From positions 2,976,001 to 3,040,000 of the forward strand of contig JADJPM010000004.1 of the NCBI GenBank assembly GCA_016713245.1: 64,000 nucleotides of DNA, written 5' to 3'. Under the pieces are notes generated by a model. That model was given only the letters and a program-made list of their open reading frames with translations, did not search any database and was not told the origin of the DNA. Shown here piece by piece: positions 7,135 to 15,355 of this stretch. The stretch is from Verrucomicrobiaceae bacterium. GTDB taxonomy: Bacteria; Verrucomicrobiota; Verrucomicrobiia; Verrucomicrobiales; Verrucomicrobiaceae. Positions within the stretch are counted from its first letter, which is position 1. Every line of letters begins with the position of its first letter. The translations under genes were made by a program, and so were the position numbers.

Positions 7135-8091
7135 ATGAATGATTTCGAGCAGGAACTCACCGCTCAACCGCATGATGCGTTTGCTCGCGACATGCTCTCC
7201 AATCCGGCCAACGCGTCGGCTTTCTTCCAGAGCCATCTACCAAAGGACATCGTCGCCGCTGCGGACTGGAGCACATTGACGCTTCAACCCGCTTCCTTCG
7301 TCCGCCAAAATCTCCAGCAATCCCACACCGACCTGCTCTACCGCGTGAACGTGGCCGAGCGGGACATGCTGCTCTATCTGCTCTTTGAACATCAAACCTC
7401 TGTGGATCCGCTGATGCCGCTGCGGCTGCTCAACTACGTGGTGGAGGTACTGCGGCAACATGCCGAGACGGACGGTTTGCCGCTGCCGCCAGTTTTGCCC
7501 TTCGTTCTCCATCAAGGGCCGGACAGATGGACGGTGAGCACGCAATTTCGAGACCTCTTCGATCTGCCGAAAGACCTCGAAGGTCTGCTGTGCCCGTACC
7601 TCCCAGATTTTCACCACGCCCTGTTGGATCTCACCCTCTTCGATCCGGACAAAGATGAACATCATCCGCTGCTTCAGGTCATCTTGCAGCTCATGAAGGC
7701 CGCGAGGCAGAAACAGCTCATCGAGTTCTTCGAGTGGCTCGGACGCAGCGAGATGGAAGTCACGCTACTTATGCAGCCGGACCTCTTCCGCCGCTGCCTG
7801 CTCTACGCGGTGCATATCGACATCAACCTTGACGTGGAAAGCATCTCTCGTAGCCTTTCGGCCTCACCCACACTGCAACACGAAGCCATGTCACTCGCTC
7901 AAAAACTCCGCCAAGAAGGTCGTGCTGATGGCCTAGCCCATGGCGAATGGGCTGGGAAAATTCAGATGTTGGAGAAATTCCTCGGAGTGGACGCAACGGC
8001 CTCCGACGTGCTGGCATCGCTGGAAATCGCGGCGTTGGAAGCCCGTTATGTGGAACTGGAGCAGCAATACAATCTGCGTTTCAAGAAGTAA
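7135..8091 (+). CDS. Rpn family recombination-promoting nuclease / PD-(D/E)XK transposase-like protein
   Basis: The pattern PHDAFARDMLSNPANASAFFQSHLP at the N-terminus, then SHTDLLYRV (catalytic Asp, about residue 64) and LLYLLFEHQTS (Glu-x-Gln, about 84) with RLLNYVVEVL, marks the Rpn/transposase_31 family of PD-(D/E)XK nucleases. The C-terminal half (helical, with KLRQEGRADGLAHGEWAGK) is the variable tail. An upstream Met at 7111 is an alternative start; I prefer 7135 because homologues begin close to MxDFExxLxxPHD. Rpn proteins promote RecA-independent recombination in E. coli and show anti-phage activity in some cases; that role is family knowledge only. Confidence 0.82.
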   Translation: MNDFEQELTAQPHDAFARDMLSNPANASAFFQSHLPKDIVAAADWSTLTLQPASFVRQNLQQSHTDLLYRVNVAERDMLLYLLFEHQTSVDPLMPLRLLNYVVEVLRQHAETDGLPLPPVLPFVLHQGPDRWTVSTQFRDLFDLPKDLEGLLCPYLPDFHHALLDLTLFDPDKDEHHPLLQVILQLMKAARQKQLIEFFEWLGRSEMEVTLLMQPDLFRRCLLYAVHIDINLDVESISRSLSASPTLQHEAMSLAQKLRQEGRADGLAHGEWAGKIQMLEKFLGVDATASDVLASLEIAALEARYVELEQQYNLRFKK

Positions 8092-8162
8092 GGCCTGCCA
8101 TCTTGATTCGGCTGAGCAAATTCGATCTCGAACGGGCATTTCGAGCGTAAACCCCTTGCGAA

Positions 8163-8194
8163 GGGAGCAGCCGGGCACGAAATCCCGGCCCTCC
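8163..8194. repeat. Hairpin upstream of the ABC exporter
   Basis: GGAG-CA-GCCGGG (8164-8175) pairs with CCCGGC-C-CTCC (8184-8194) across an 8-base loop. It sits within the 104-base gap and ends directly before the exporter start. It could be a repeat element or a leader structure affecting translation. No T-run follows, so a terminator is not claimed. Confidence 0.45.
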
Positions 8195-8195
8195 A

Positions 8196-9989
8196 ATGCC
8201 AACCATGCCTGATCAAGAACGTGCGAGCAAAAAACTCTGGGACAGCGCCGCGTGGCGTGATGCCGGTTTCTTCCTTCACTACCTCCGCCCGCACTTTGGG
8301 GTCTTCATCCCTGCCCTCATCGCCCTCGCAATCACGGGCGGGCTGACGGTTTTCTTCATCAAGGAACTCACCGCCCTCGCGGGTGAAGGTCTGGGCGGTG
8401 CGACCGGGCCGGAATGGATGGCAAGGCTTGAAGAGAAGTGCTGGACCCTCGTCGCCATCGTGGCGGCGCAGGCCTTCATCGCCTTCTGGCGCATTCTTTT
8501 GTTCGCCAAAGCCTCCGAAGGGGCACTGGCGGCACTGAGGAAAGATACCTTCAGCAAGATCATTCGACTGCCGATGGGCATTTTGAATGCCCGCCGCGTC
8601 GGTGAACTCGCCTCTCGCCTCGCCAACGATGTGGAGGCCATGCGTGAAACGCTGGTGGTGACCATTCCGATGCTCATCCGGCACACGGTGATGCTTTCGA
8701 TCTGTTTGGTGCTCATTTTGCAAATGAGCGTCAAGCTCTCGCTCTTCATGGTAGGCACCATCCCGGTGGTCATCGTGCTCATCGCCATCTTTGGCACTCG
8801 CATTCGCAAGCTCACCCGCAAGGCGCAGGACAACCTCGCTGCCACGCAGGTCGTCGTGGACGAATCGCTGCAAAGCATCGTGAGCGTGAAAGCCTTCCGC
8901 AACGAGGCCTTCGAGATCGCCCGCTACGAGAAAAACCTTGGCGAATACCTGCGCACCGTGATCCGTGCCGCCGCGCCGAGGGCCTCCTTCATCGCCTTCA
9001 TCATTTTTGCCTTCAGCCTGGCCTTGATCCTCGTCACCTGGTTTGCGATGCGCATGCTGGAGCATCACGAGATCGGTCGCGATGAGCTGACACAGTTCGC
9101 CGGGCTCAGCGGCATGATCGCGGCGTCGTTCATGCAGTTCCCGGAACTCATCACGCAACTTCAACGGGCACTGGGGGCCACCGAGCGAGTTCGCGAACTG
9201 CTCAAGGACGAGACGGAACCCACCGATGCCAGCCCCACACCGGAGAAGCGTTTCCACGGCGAGATCGAGATGCGCGGCATCAGCTTTGCCTACCCCACGA
9301 GGCCTGATGTCACTGTGCTGCGAGACTTCAATCTCAGCGCCAAGGCGGGCCAGCGCATCGCCCTCGTCGGCCCGAGTGGCAGCGGGAAATCGACGAGTAT
9401 CTCCCTGCTCTTCCGCTTCTACGATCCCACCAGCGGCGAGATCCTCATCGACGGCCAGCCGATCAAAGACTTCTCGCTCACCACGCTGCGCCGTAATCTC
9501 GCCCTCGTGCCGCAGGAGGTGCTCTTGTTTGGCGGCAGCATCCGCGAAAACATCGCCTACGGTCGCCCGGGCGCTTCCGAGGATGAAATCATCGCCGCCG
9601 CGATGAAGGCGAACGCGCATGAATACATCAGCAAGCTCCCCGAAGGCTACGACACCATCGTCGGAGATCGCGGCACGCAGCTCAGCGGCGGTCAGCGCCA
9701 GCGTCTCGCCATCGCGAGAGCCATTCTCGCTGATCCGGCCATCCTCATCCTCGACGAAGCCACCAGCAGCCTTGATGCGGAAAGCGAGCGCCTCGTGCAG
9801 GACGCCCTCGATAAGCTCATGGAGAACCGCACGAGCATCATCATCGCCCACCGCTTGAGCACCGTGCGCCGCTGCGATCAGATTCTCGCCATGTCGGGCG
9901 GTGCCGTCCTCGAACGCGGCACCCACGACGAGCTCATCAATAAACCCGGCGGCCTTTACAGCTCGCTGGCAAAGCTCCAGTTGGAGTAG
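8196..9989 (+). CDS. ABC exporter half-transporter (MsbA-like), fused permease and ATPase
   Basis: 597 residues. The N-terminal domain has about six transmembrane helices (residues 25-310), and the ABC ATPase has Walker A GPSGSGKS (about 391), signature LSGGQRQR (about 494), Walker B ILILDEATSS (about 515) and the switch IIAHRLST. The order and length match the MsbA/LmrA type of lipid or drug exporter, which works as a homodimer in the inner membrane. The substrate cannot be told from sequence. Met at 8205 is an alternative start. Confidence 0.93.
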   Translation: MPTMPDQERASKKLWDSAAWRDAGFFLHYLRPHFGVFIPALIALAITGGLTVFFIKELTALAGEGLGGATGPEWMARLEEKCWTLVAIVAAQAFIAFWRILLFAKASEGALAALRKDTFSKIIRLPMGILNARRVGELASRLANDVEAMRETLVVTIPMLIRHTVMLSICLVLILQMSVKLSLFMVGTIPVVIVLIAIFGTRIRKLTRKAQDNLAATQVVVDESLQSIVSVKAFRNEAFEIARYEKNLGEYLRTVIRAAAPRASFIAFIIFAFSLALILVTWFAMRMLEHHEIGRDELTQFAGLSGMIAASFMQFPELITQLQRALGATERVRELLKDETEPTDASPTPEKRFHGEIEMRGISFAYPTRPDVTVLRDFNLSAKAGQRIALVGPSGSGKSTSISLLFRFYDPTSGEILIDGQPIKDFSLTTLRRNLALVPQEVLLFGGSIRENIAYGRPGASEDEIIAAAMKANAHEYISKLPEGYDTIVGDRGTQLSGGQRQRLAIARAILADPAILILDEATSSLDAESERLVQDALDKLMENRTSIIIAHRLSTVRRCDQILAMSGGAVLERGTHDELINKPGGLYSSLAKLQLE

Positions 9990-10009
9990 ATTCGAGTGTC
10001 ACTCGAATC
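9989..10009. repeat. 21-bp hairpin overlapping the ABC exporter stop codon
   Basis: GATTCGAGT (9989-9997), loop GTC, ACTCGAATC (10001-10009). The first base is the G of the TAG stop. The same design, a 9-bp stem with TTCGA core and 3-base loop starting at the G of a TAG stop, recurs at 45660-45680. It lies between convergent genes. No T-run follows. Confidence 0.6.
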
Positions 10010-10051
10010 CCTCCGTCAGCGCTGGGCTTCAAAAACAACCGGCTAAGAGCC

Positions 10052-10732
10052 TCAATTCCGGCGGAACAGCTCTTTGAAGAAGCTCTTGGTTTCCTTGCGA
10101 GCACCATCGGTCCAGTTCCAAGCACGGCGGGCGGCGTCTTTGACCTCCTGAGCCGCGCGAGCCCCCTTTTCACCGCCTTCAACATTGCTCCCCTTCGGTG
10201 CGGCGGCCATCTGGCTGGCCCATTGCTGATGCGTGATGAGTCCCGTTTCGGCATTCACGAGCAGGAAGCCCACTTCGACGCCCGCAGCATCGAGCAACGC
10301 GAGACCCCACTCCGGTGCGGTGTCGGCTTTGTTGCAGGCCAGTTGATACTCGATCGTGGCAAAGGTCGTCTTCGCGTCCACTGCTGCACGGGCGGCGATG
10401 CCGCGAGCTTCGGTGGAGGTGTATTTCACGCGGTTGAAGGCGATGGTGGTCGGTGGGGTGGCACGCAGCAGATCGTCATCGGCTCCGGCGGGCTTCACCA
10501 CCCAGCTTCGGCCCTGCTGGGTCAGTTCCGTCTTGATGAGCTGACCGGTGCGGAAAGGATCACGAGCATAGACGGACCACTTCACCGGCTCGCCAGCGCT
10601 GGCGGGAGCTTGAAGAAGCAAAATGCCTTCCGCGACGGCCACGCCATATTCTTGCGTGACGACGTTGGCGAGTTCGGGATTGGCCAGGGAGGCAGTGGTG
10701 AGGGCGAAAAGGGCGAGGAGCGTGTTTTTCAT
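10052..10732 (-). CDS. Secreted protein of unknown function
   Basis: 226 residues. A signal peptide (MKNTLLALFALTTASLA) is followed by a domain with no family I can name. The C-terminus is basic and helical (KDAARRAWNWTDGARKETKSFFKELFRRN when read in parts). It is transcribed after the Bax-inhibitor-like gene with a 36-base gap, so it is probably in the same operon. A predicted periplasmic location is the only inference offered. Confidence 0.7.
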   Translation of the reverse strand: MKNTLLALFALTTASLANPELANVVTQEYGVAVAEGILLLQAPASAGEPVKWSVYARDPFRTGQLIKTELTQQGRSWVVKPAGADDDLLRATPPTTIAFNRVKYTSTEARGIAARAAVDAKTTFATIEYQLACNKADTAPEWGLALLDAAGVEVGFLLVNAETGLITHQQWASQMAAAPKGSNVEGGEKGARAAQEVKDAARRAWNWTDGARKETKSFFKELFRRN

Positions 10733-10768
10733 GTGGAGCGACGAGTTGGAGTGAGAGACAAAGGCGGA

Positions 10769-11518
10769 TCAATCTCGGCTGTTGAGCTTCGAGAGCAGGC
10801 GCAGCAGCTCGAGGTAGAGCCAGACGAGCGTGACGAGCAGACCAAAGGCTCCATACCATTCCATGTGCTTCGGTGCCCCAGCCGCACAGCCGTTTTCGAT
10901 AAAGTCAAAATCCAGCACGAGGTTCAGCGAGGCCAGCACGACGACGAAACCGGAGAACGCGATGCCGATCCAGCCATTGCCAAACAGGCCGGGCACATGG
11001 ATGCCAAACATCGAAAGCACCCACGTTCCGAGATAAAACAAGGCCACGCCTGCCGTCGCGGCAAAGACGCCGAGCTTGAAGTTCTCACTCGCCTTGATCA
11101 GGCCGGTGCTGTAGGCCGCCAGCAGGGCAAAGAGAATGCCGCAGGTCAGCATCACTGCCGTGAGCACGATGCCGCCGAATTGGCGCTCATACATCGCCGA
11201 GATCATGCCCACGAGAACGCCTTTCGTGATCGCATACAAGGGGGCCAGCGCTGGAGCGGTCTTTGGCACAAAGGAAATGATGAGCGAGAGACCGAGCGGG
11301 GCGATCCAGCCAAACATCAACGCCGTGCTGAACCACGCCGGAGCACCGCTTTCCCCCATGGCGATCTTCCAGCTCCAGCTCGCCGCCGTCACCAGCAGCA
11401 CCGCAAGGATGCCGGTCTTCAACACCGTGCCATTCAGGGTCATCACCGCGCCAGCAGGCGTGGCCAGGCGGGAACGTTCGAAAACGGAGTCATTGAGCGT
11501 GGGGTTCGAGGTGCGCAT
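10769..11518 (-). CDS. Bax inhibitor-1/YccA family membrane protein
   Basis: About 249 residues with seven predicted membrane helices and the family's short N-terminal segment (MRTSNPTLNDSVFERS...) before the first helix. The sequence MYERQFGGIVLTAVMLT and the late FDFIENG match the YccA-like branch, in which acidic residues near the C-terminus form the di-aspartyl pH sensor of BsYetJ-type calcium leak channels. The start at 11518 is chosen since homologues begin with MRxxNP. Calcium or proton leak is family knowledge, not shown here. Confidence 0.88.
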   Translation of the reverse strand: MRTSNPTLNDSVFERSRLATPAGAVMTLNGTVLKTGILAVLLVTAASWSWKIAMGESGAPAWFSTALMFGWIAPLGLSLIISFVPKTAPALAPLYAITKGVLVGMISAMYERQFGGIVLTAVMLTCGILFALLAAYSTGLIKASENFKLGVFAATAGVALFYLGTWVLSMFGIHVPGLFGNGWIGIAFSGFVVVLASLNLVLDFDFIENGCAAGAPKHMEWYGAFGLLVTLVWLYLELLRLLSKLNSRD

Positions 11519-11550
11519 GGCAGAGAGATTAGGGAAAGGCAGCTTCGAGG

Positions 11551-12732
11551 TCAATCCCCTTGTGCAGCCACCAGCTCTGCCACGGCATCGGCCACACGGT
11601 CCATTTCCGTGACGGTATTGTAAAAGTGCGGGCTAAAGCGGACGTGCGCCCGCCCATCCCGGGTGTGACGCAGCGAGACGGCGATGCGCCGCGAGGCAAG
11701 ACCTTCCTGAATAGGTTCGAGCTTCAATCGGGGATGCCATACCGTGGTGATGCCGGAGGCGGCAGCGCTGTTCGGTGGCGGACCGAGGAATTCAAAGCCG
11801 AGCGGAGCCAAACGCTCGTGCAGCCGTGTTTTGAGTCGGATGAGTTGCTCGCTGATGGCAGGCAAGCCCATCTCTTCGATCAGCTCGATGCCCGCACGCA
11901 TGCCGAGGATGCCATTGATGTTCAAAGCGCCCGGTTCATAGCGCCGACCACCGCGCTCGAACTCGATACCGGCCTGCGCGATGAAATTCGGGCTGCGCAC
12001 ATTCCATGAGCCGAGCAATCCGGGGCGCAGGATGTCTTGCCACTCGTCTCGCACATAAAAGATCCCTGCCGTCATCGGTCCGAGCATCCACTTGTGCGAA
12101 TCGGCGGAGAGGAAATCGACCTGATCGACTCGCGTCTCAAAGGCACCCACCGTCTGGATGGCATCGAGGCAGAACCAAATCCCCCTGCCCCGCACCAACT
12201 GGCCGATGGCATCCACATCAAGGCGGTAGCCGCTGAGGTAATGACACGAAGCCAGTGCCACGAGTCGGGTGCGTGGCGTTAAAGCAGCCTCGACGAGTTC
12301 CGGCGTGATCTCGCCGAGTGAGGCGGGTTTCAGTTCACGAACGACCACGCCCTGTCGCTCAAGGTCACGCCATGGATAAACGTTCGCGGGATAGTCATCG
12401 GGGTTGATCACCACCTCATCGCCTGCCTTCCACGGCAGGCCAGCCGCGACCAAGCTCAGCCCCACCGAGGTCGGCCCGAGCAGCGAGATCTCGGAGGCCT
12501 TGGCGCCGATGAGTCCAGCGGCGATGCCACGCGTCTCGGTGACGGCCTTCCATGCCTCAGGATACTCCTGCATGCGCAGGCAGCTCTGCTCCAGATGCGC
12601 CTGCATCACCCGCACCACCCGCCTCGGAAGGATCGTGACGCCGGCATGAGCCAGGAAGATGCTGTCACGCACGAGCGGAAACTCCTCCGCACGGAGGGAT
12701 TCGTCGGAAAGAAGGTCAGAGAGGGTAGGCAT
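11551..12732 (-). CDS. Class V aminotransferase (cysteine desulfurase/kynureninase-like fold)
   Basis: PLP enzyme of about 393 residues. The PLP Lys lies in SADSHKWMLGP, preceded by the Asp of FCLDAIQTVGAF, which contacts the pyridine nitrogen. GPTSVGLSLVAAGLPWKAGDEVV forms the phosphate-binding area. The active-site Cys loop of a true SufS/NifS is not evident, so it may be another fold-type I lyase or transaminase. The start MPTLSDLL (12732) is preferred to an upstream Met at 12762. The next gene on this strand (ABC-F) ends only 26 bases upstream. Confidence 0.82.
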   Translation of the reverse strand: MPTLSDLLSDESLRAEEFPLVRDSIFLAHAGVTILPRRVVRVMQAHLEQSCLRMQEYPEAWKAVTETRGIAAGLIGAKASEISLLGPTSVGLSLVAAGLPWKAGDEVVINPDDYPANVYPWRDLERQGVVVRELKPASLGEITPELVEAALTPRTRLVALASCHYLSGYRLDVDAIGQLVRGRGIWFCLDAIQTVGAFETRVDQVDFLSADSHKWMLGPMTAGIFYVRDEWQDILRPGLLGSWNVRSPNFIAQAGIEFERGGRRYEPGALNINGILGMRAGIELIEEMGLPAISEQLIRLKTRLHERLAPLGFEFLGPPPNSAAASGITTVWHPRLKLEPIQEGLASRRIAVSLRHTRDGRAHVRFSPHFYNTVTEMDRVADAVAELVAAQGD

Positions 12733-12758
12733 GATAATCAATGGAGCAGCAGCTGAAA

Positions 12759-14651
12759 TCATTCCAGGGCCTTGATCTCCTCCAATTCGGCCCAGCGGGT
12801 GAATTTGGCATCGAGGTCGGCTTTTTTGCTCTCCAGCTTGGCAATGAAGTCATTCGTGCCAGCGCCGAGTTTCACGAAGGTCTCGGGATTGCTGAGTTCA
12901 GCCTCCATGGCGGCGATTTCGGCTTCGAGAGCGGCGATCTGGCCTTCGAGTTCGGAATGCTCGCGAGCCTCGCGGTTGGTCATTTTCCGAGGTTTTTCGG
13001 TCGTGACAGCCGGTTTCTCCTTCTTCACCGTCGCGTTCGCGAGAGCCGCCTCGGCAGCGGCCTGCTTGGCCCGCTTTTCTTGGTAGTAGCTGTAGTTCCC
13101 GGCGCACTCGTGGAGGCGTCCGTCGCCTTCAAAGGCAAGGATGCGATCACACACGCGGTCCAGGAAGTAGCGATCGTGACTCACGACGAGCACACAGCCG
13201 CCAAAGGCGAGCACCGCCTCCTCCAGCACACGCATGGTGGCGAGATCGAGGTCATTCGTCGGCTCATCGAGGATGAGGAAGTTTCCACCGCGACGGAGGA
13301 TCTTGGCCAGGAGCACGCGACTCTGCTCGCCGCCGCTGAGTTCCTTCACGCGCATCGTGACGCGTTCATCGGTGAACAGGAAGCGCTTCAAGTAGGTGCG
13401 TACATGCAGCTTCTCGTCGCCGAACTGCACGAAGTCGCTGTTCGGCCCCGCGACCTCTTCCATGACGCTTTTATCAGGGTCGAGCAGCAGGCGCTGCTGA
13501 TCCACGTAGTTGAAGATGGTGCGCTTGCCGATCACCACGCGGCCTTCCACCGGCTGCTGGAGGCCCATGAGCAGACGGAGCAAAGTCGTTTTACCCAGGC
13601 CATTGCGTCCGATGATGCCGGTGCAGGTGCCTGGCTCGAAATTGAGATCGAGATGGGAGAAAAGCCAACGATCCCCGATGTGGGCGCCGATGTCCTTTGC
13701 CTCGACGACGGTGTTGGCGAGTTGCGGAGCGGGCGGGATGATCAAATCCATCACCAAATCCTCCTCAGGTGCATCGATGGCCGCCACGCGATCAAATTCG
13801 TCCAGTCGCGTGCGAGCCTTGCTGCGCTGGGCTTTGACGCCGGCACGCACAAACTCCAGTTCCTTTCTGAGGAAGGCCTGGCGACGGCGCTCGGTATTCA
13901 TCTCCACGGATTCACGCAGGGCCTTGCTCTCCAAGTAGTCGCTGTAATTGCCTGGATGGCTGTAGATGCGGGCGTCGTCGATCTCGATGATGCGCGTGGC
14001 AATGCGGTCGAGGAAGTAGCGGTCATGCGTCACAAAGAGCACCGCGCCGCTGAAGCTGACGAGGAACTTCTCCAGCCACTCAATGGACTCGGCATCGAGA
14101 TGATTTGTCGGCTCATCGAGCAGCAGCAGGTCCGGCTGCGCCACCAGCGTGCGAGCAAGAGCCACGCGTCGCTTCTCCCCACCGGAAAGGCCTTTGACGA
14201 GACGATCCCCCGCCGGCAGGCCCAGTTCATTCATCGCCGTGGTGATGTGGGTCTCCACGCCCCAGCCATCGTGAAGCTGAATTTGATGCAGCAGTTCGCT
14301 CTCCTGGTCCTCCGTGTAATCGCCGGACTCATAGCGTGAAACCATGTCGAGCAAGGCTTTGGCCCCCGACCGCACATTGTCGAGCACGGTGGCCTCCTCA
14401 TCGAGCGTAAACTCCTGCGCTAGATAGCCCACGATCATGCCATTGCGACGCGAGACCGTGCCGCTATCCGGCTTCTCAGCGCCGGCGATGATGCGCATGA
14501 GACTCGTCTTGCCACTGCCATTGCGTCCCACGAGCCCGAGCTTCTCGCCCTCATGCACACTCATGGTGGCATCATTGAAGACCTGCTGGAGACTGAATTG
14601 CAGACGCAGGTCTTTGGCGGAGATGACAGCTTGAGTAATGGGGGGCGACAT
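12759..14651 (-). CDS. ABC-F family ATPase (Uup-like)
   Basis: About 630 residues with two ABC cassettes in one soluble chain and no membrane domain. Cassette 1 has GRNGSGKT, LSGGEKRR and LLLLDEPTNHLD. The linker contains the RRRQAFLRKELEFVRAG arm typical of ABC-F. Cassette 2 has GRNGLGKT, LSGGEQSR and FLILDEPTNDLD. The C-terminus is a Lys/Glu-rich coiled coil (EKPRKMTNREAREHSELEGQI in parts) as in Uup. ABC-F proteins act on ribosomes in the cytoplasm, and Uup also affects transposon excision. MSPPITQ (14651) is taken as the start. Confidence 0.92.
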   Translation of the reverse strand: MSPPITQAVISAKDLRLQFSLQQVFNDATMSVHEGEKLGLVGRNGSGKTSLMRIIAGAEKPDSGTVSRRNGMIVGYLAQEFTLDEEATVLDNVRSGAKALLDMVSRYESGDYTEDQESELLHQIQLHDGWGVETHITTAMNELGLPAGDRLVKGLSGGEKRRVALARTLVAQPDLLLLDEPTNHLDAESIEWLEKFLVSFSGAVLFVTHDRYFLDRIATRIIEIDDARIYSHPGNYSDYLESKALRESVEMNTERRRQAFLRKELEFVRAGVKAQRSKARTRLDEFDRVAAIDAPEEDLVMDLIIPPAPQLANTVVEAKDIGAHIGDRWLFSHLDLNFEPGTCTGIIGRNGLGKTTLLRLLMGLQQPVEGRVVIGKRTIFNYVDQQRLLLDPDKSVMEEVAGPNSDFVQFGDEKLHVRTYLKRFLFTDERVTMRVKELSGGEQSRVLLAKILRRGGNFLILDEPTNDLDLATMRVLEEAVLAFGGCVLVVSHDRYFLDRVCDRILAFEGDGRLHECAGNYSYYQEKRAKQAAAEAALANATVKKEKPAVTTEKPRKMTNREAREHSELEGQIAALEAEIAAMEAELSNPETFVKLGAGTNDFIAKLESKKADLDAKFTRWAELEEIKALE

Positions 14652-14723
14652 GTGGGGCGTGCTCCCTAGCAAGCTCTGCGCCGGAAGAAACTGGCAAAGT
14701 GGGGTTGTTGCGCCACAAGCTGG

Positions 14724-15311
14724 CTACTTCTTCGGAAACTTGATCCGATCGTAAACTTCCACCAAGGGCAAGCTGAGGCCGAGCGGCTTAATAGCGATCT
14801 CCTGATCGAGCCCTTTGGACTCAGTTAGAAACCAAAAGCCGTCTCCATGCCGTTCATACAGCTCAATGTGCGGACTCGTCTGGCTGACGAGCACATAAGC
14901 CTTCAGTGAGGCCAGTTGGCGATAGTTTTCCGCCTTTTTGCCGCGGTCATAGCTCTCCGTCGTCTTCGATAGCACTTCAAAGACGACCGTGGGATTGGTG
15001 GCCGTCTGTTTGCGTTTATCCTTGGAGTCTAATTCCAGCTTCTTGCAAAACACCGAGAGATCCGGGTAGGTGATGAGTCCGGTGGCGGGGATCTCGATTC
15101 GCAGATTGCCATCGTAAGGCGTGCAGGTTTTGCCTTTGAGACGCTGACGGAGCTCGCCGAGCAGATTGGCGATGATAAGACTGTGTTCAGGGCTGCCACC
15201 GGCCATCGCGAAGATTTCGCCGTCGAAGTATTCGCTCTTGTAGGCCTCGGACTCCTCGAGGTTATAATAGTCCTCGGCGGAGTAACGGGTGATGGCTTTC
15301 GGTAGTCCCAT
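14724..15311 (-). CDS. Uma2 family (DUF820) restriction-endonuclease-like protein
   Basis: 195 residues. The family pattern is clear: YSAEDYYNLEESEAYKSEYFDGEIFAMAGGS, then TYPDLSVFC (Asp) and VVFEVLSKTTESYDRGKK (Glu-x-Leu-Ser-xx-Thr), which carry the PD-(D/E)XK metal site. Uma2 proteins are expanded in cyanobacteria and Verrucomicrobia, and their function is not established. It stands alone, 45 bases downstream of the giant DUF4175-like gene's stop on the opposite flank. Confidence 0.88.
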   Translation of the reverse strand: MGLPKAITRYSAEDYYNLEESEAYKSEYFDGEIFAMAGGSPEHSLIIANLLGELRQRLKGKTCTPYDGNLRIEIPATGLITYPDLSVFCKKLELDSKDKRKQTATNPTVVFEVLSKTTESYDRGKKAENYRQLASLKAYVLVSQTSPHIELYERHGDGFWFLTESKGLDQEIAIKPLGLSLPLVEVYDRIKFPKK

Positions 15312-15355
15312 GATCCTAGGCTAGTCCGGCTCAAATGACTCGCCAACCGGAAAGA

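Noticed and set aside
5457..7160. Long minus-strand frame spanning the MocA-like gene
   Set aside because: Only its last third is real (the N-terminal part of MenF, from 5936). The rest is antisense to a signal-peptide-bearing oxidoreductase gene.
8046..9926. Long frame antisense to the ABC exporter
   Set aside because: The plus strand has all ABC motifs; the antisense translation is Glu/His-rich with no domain.
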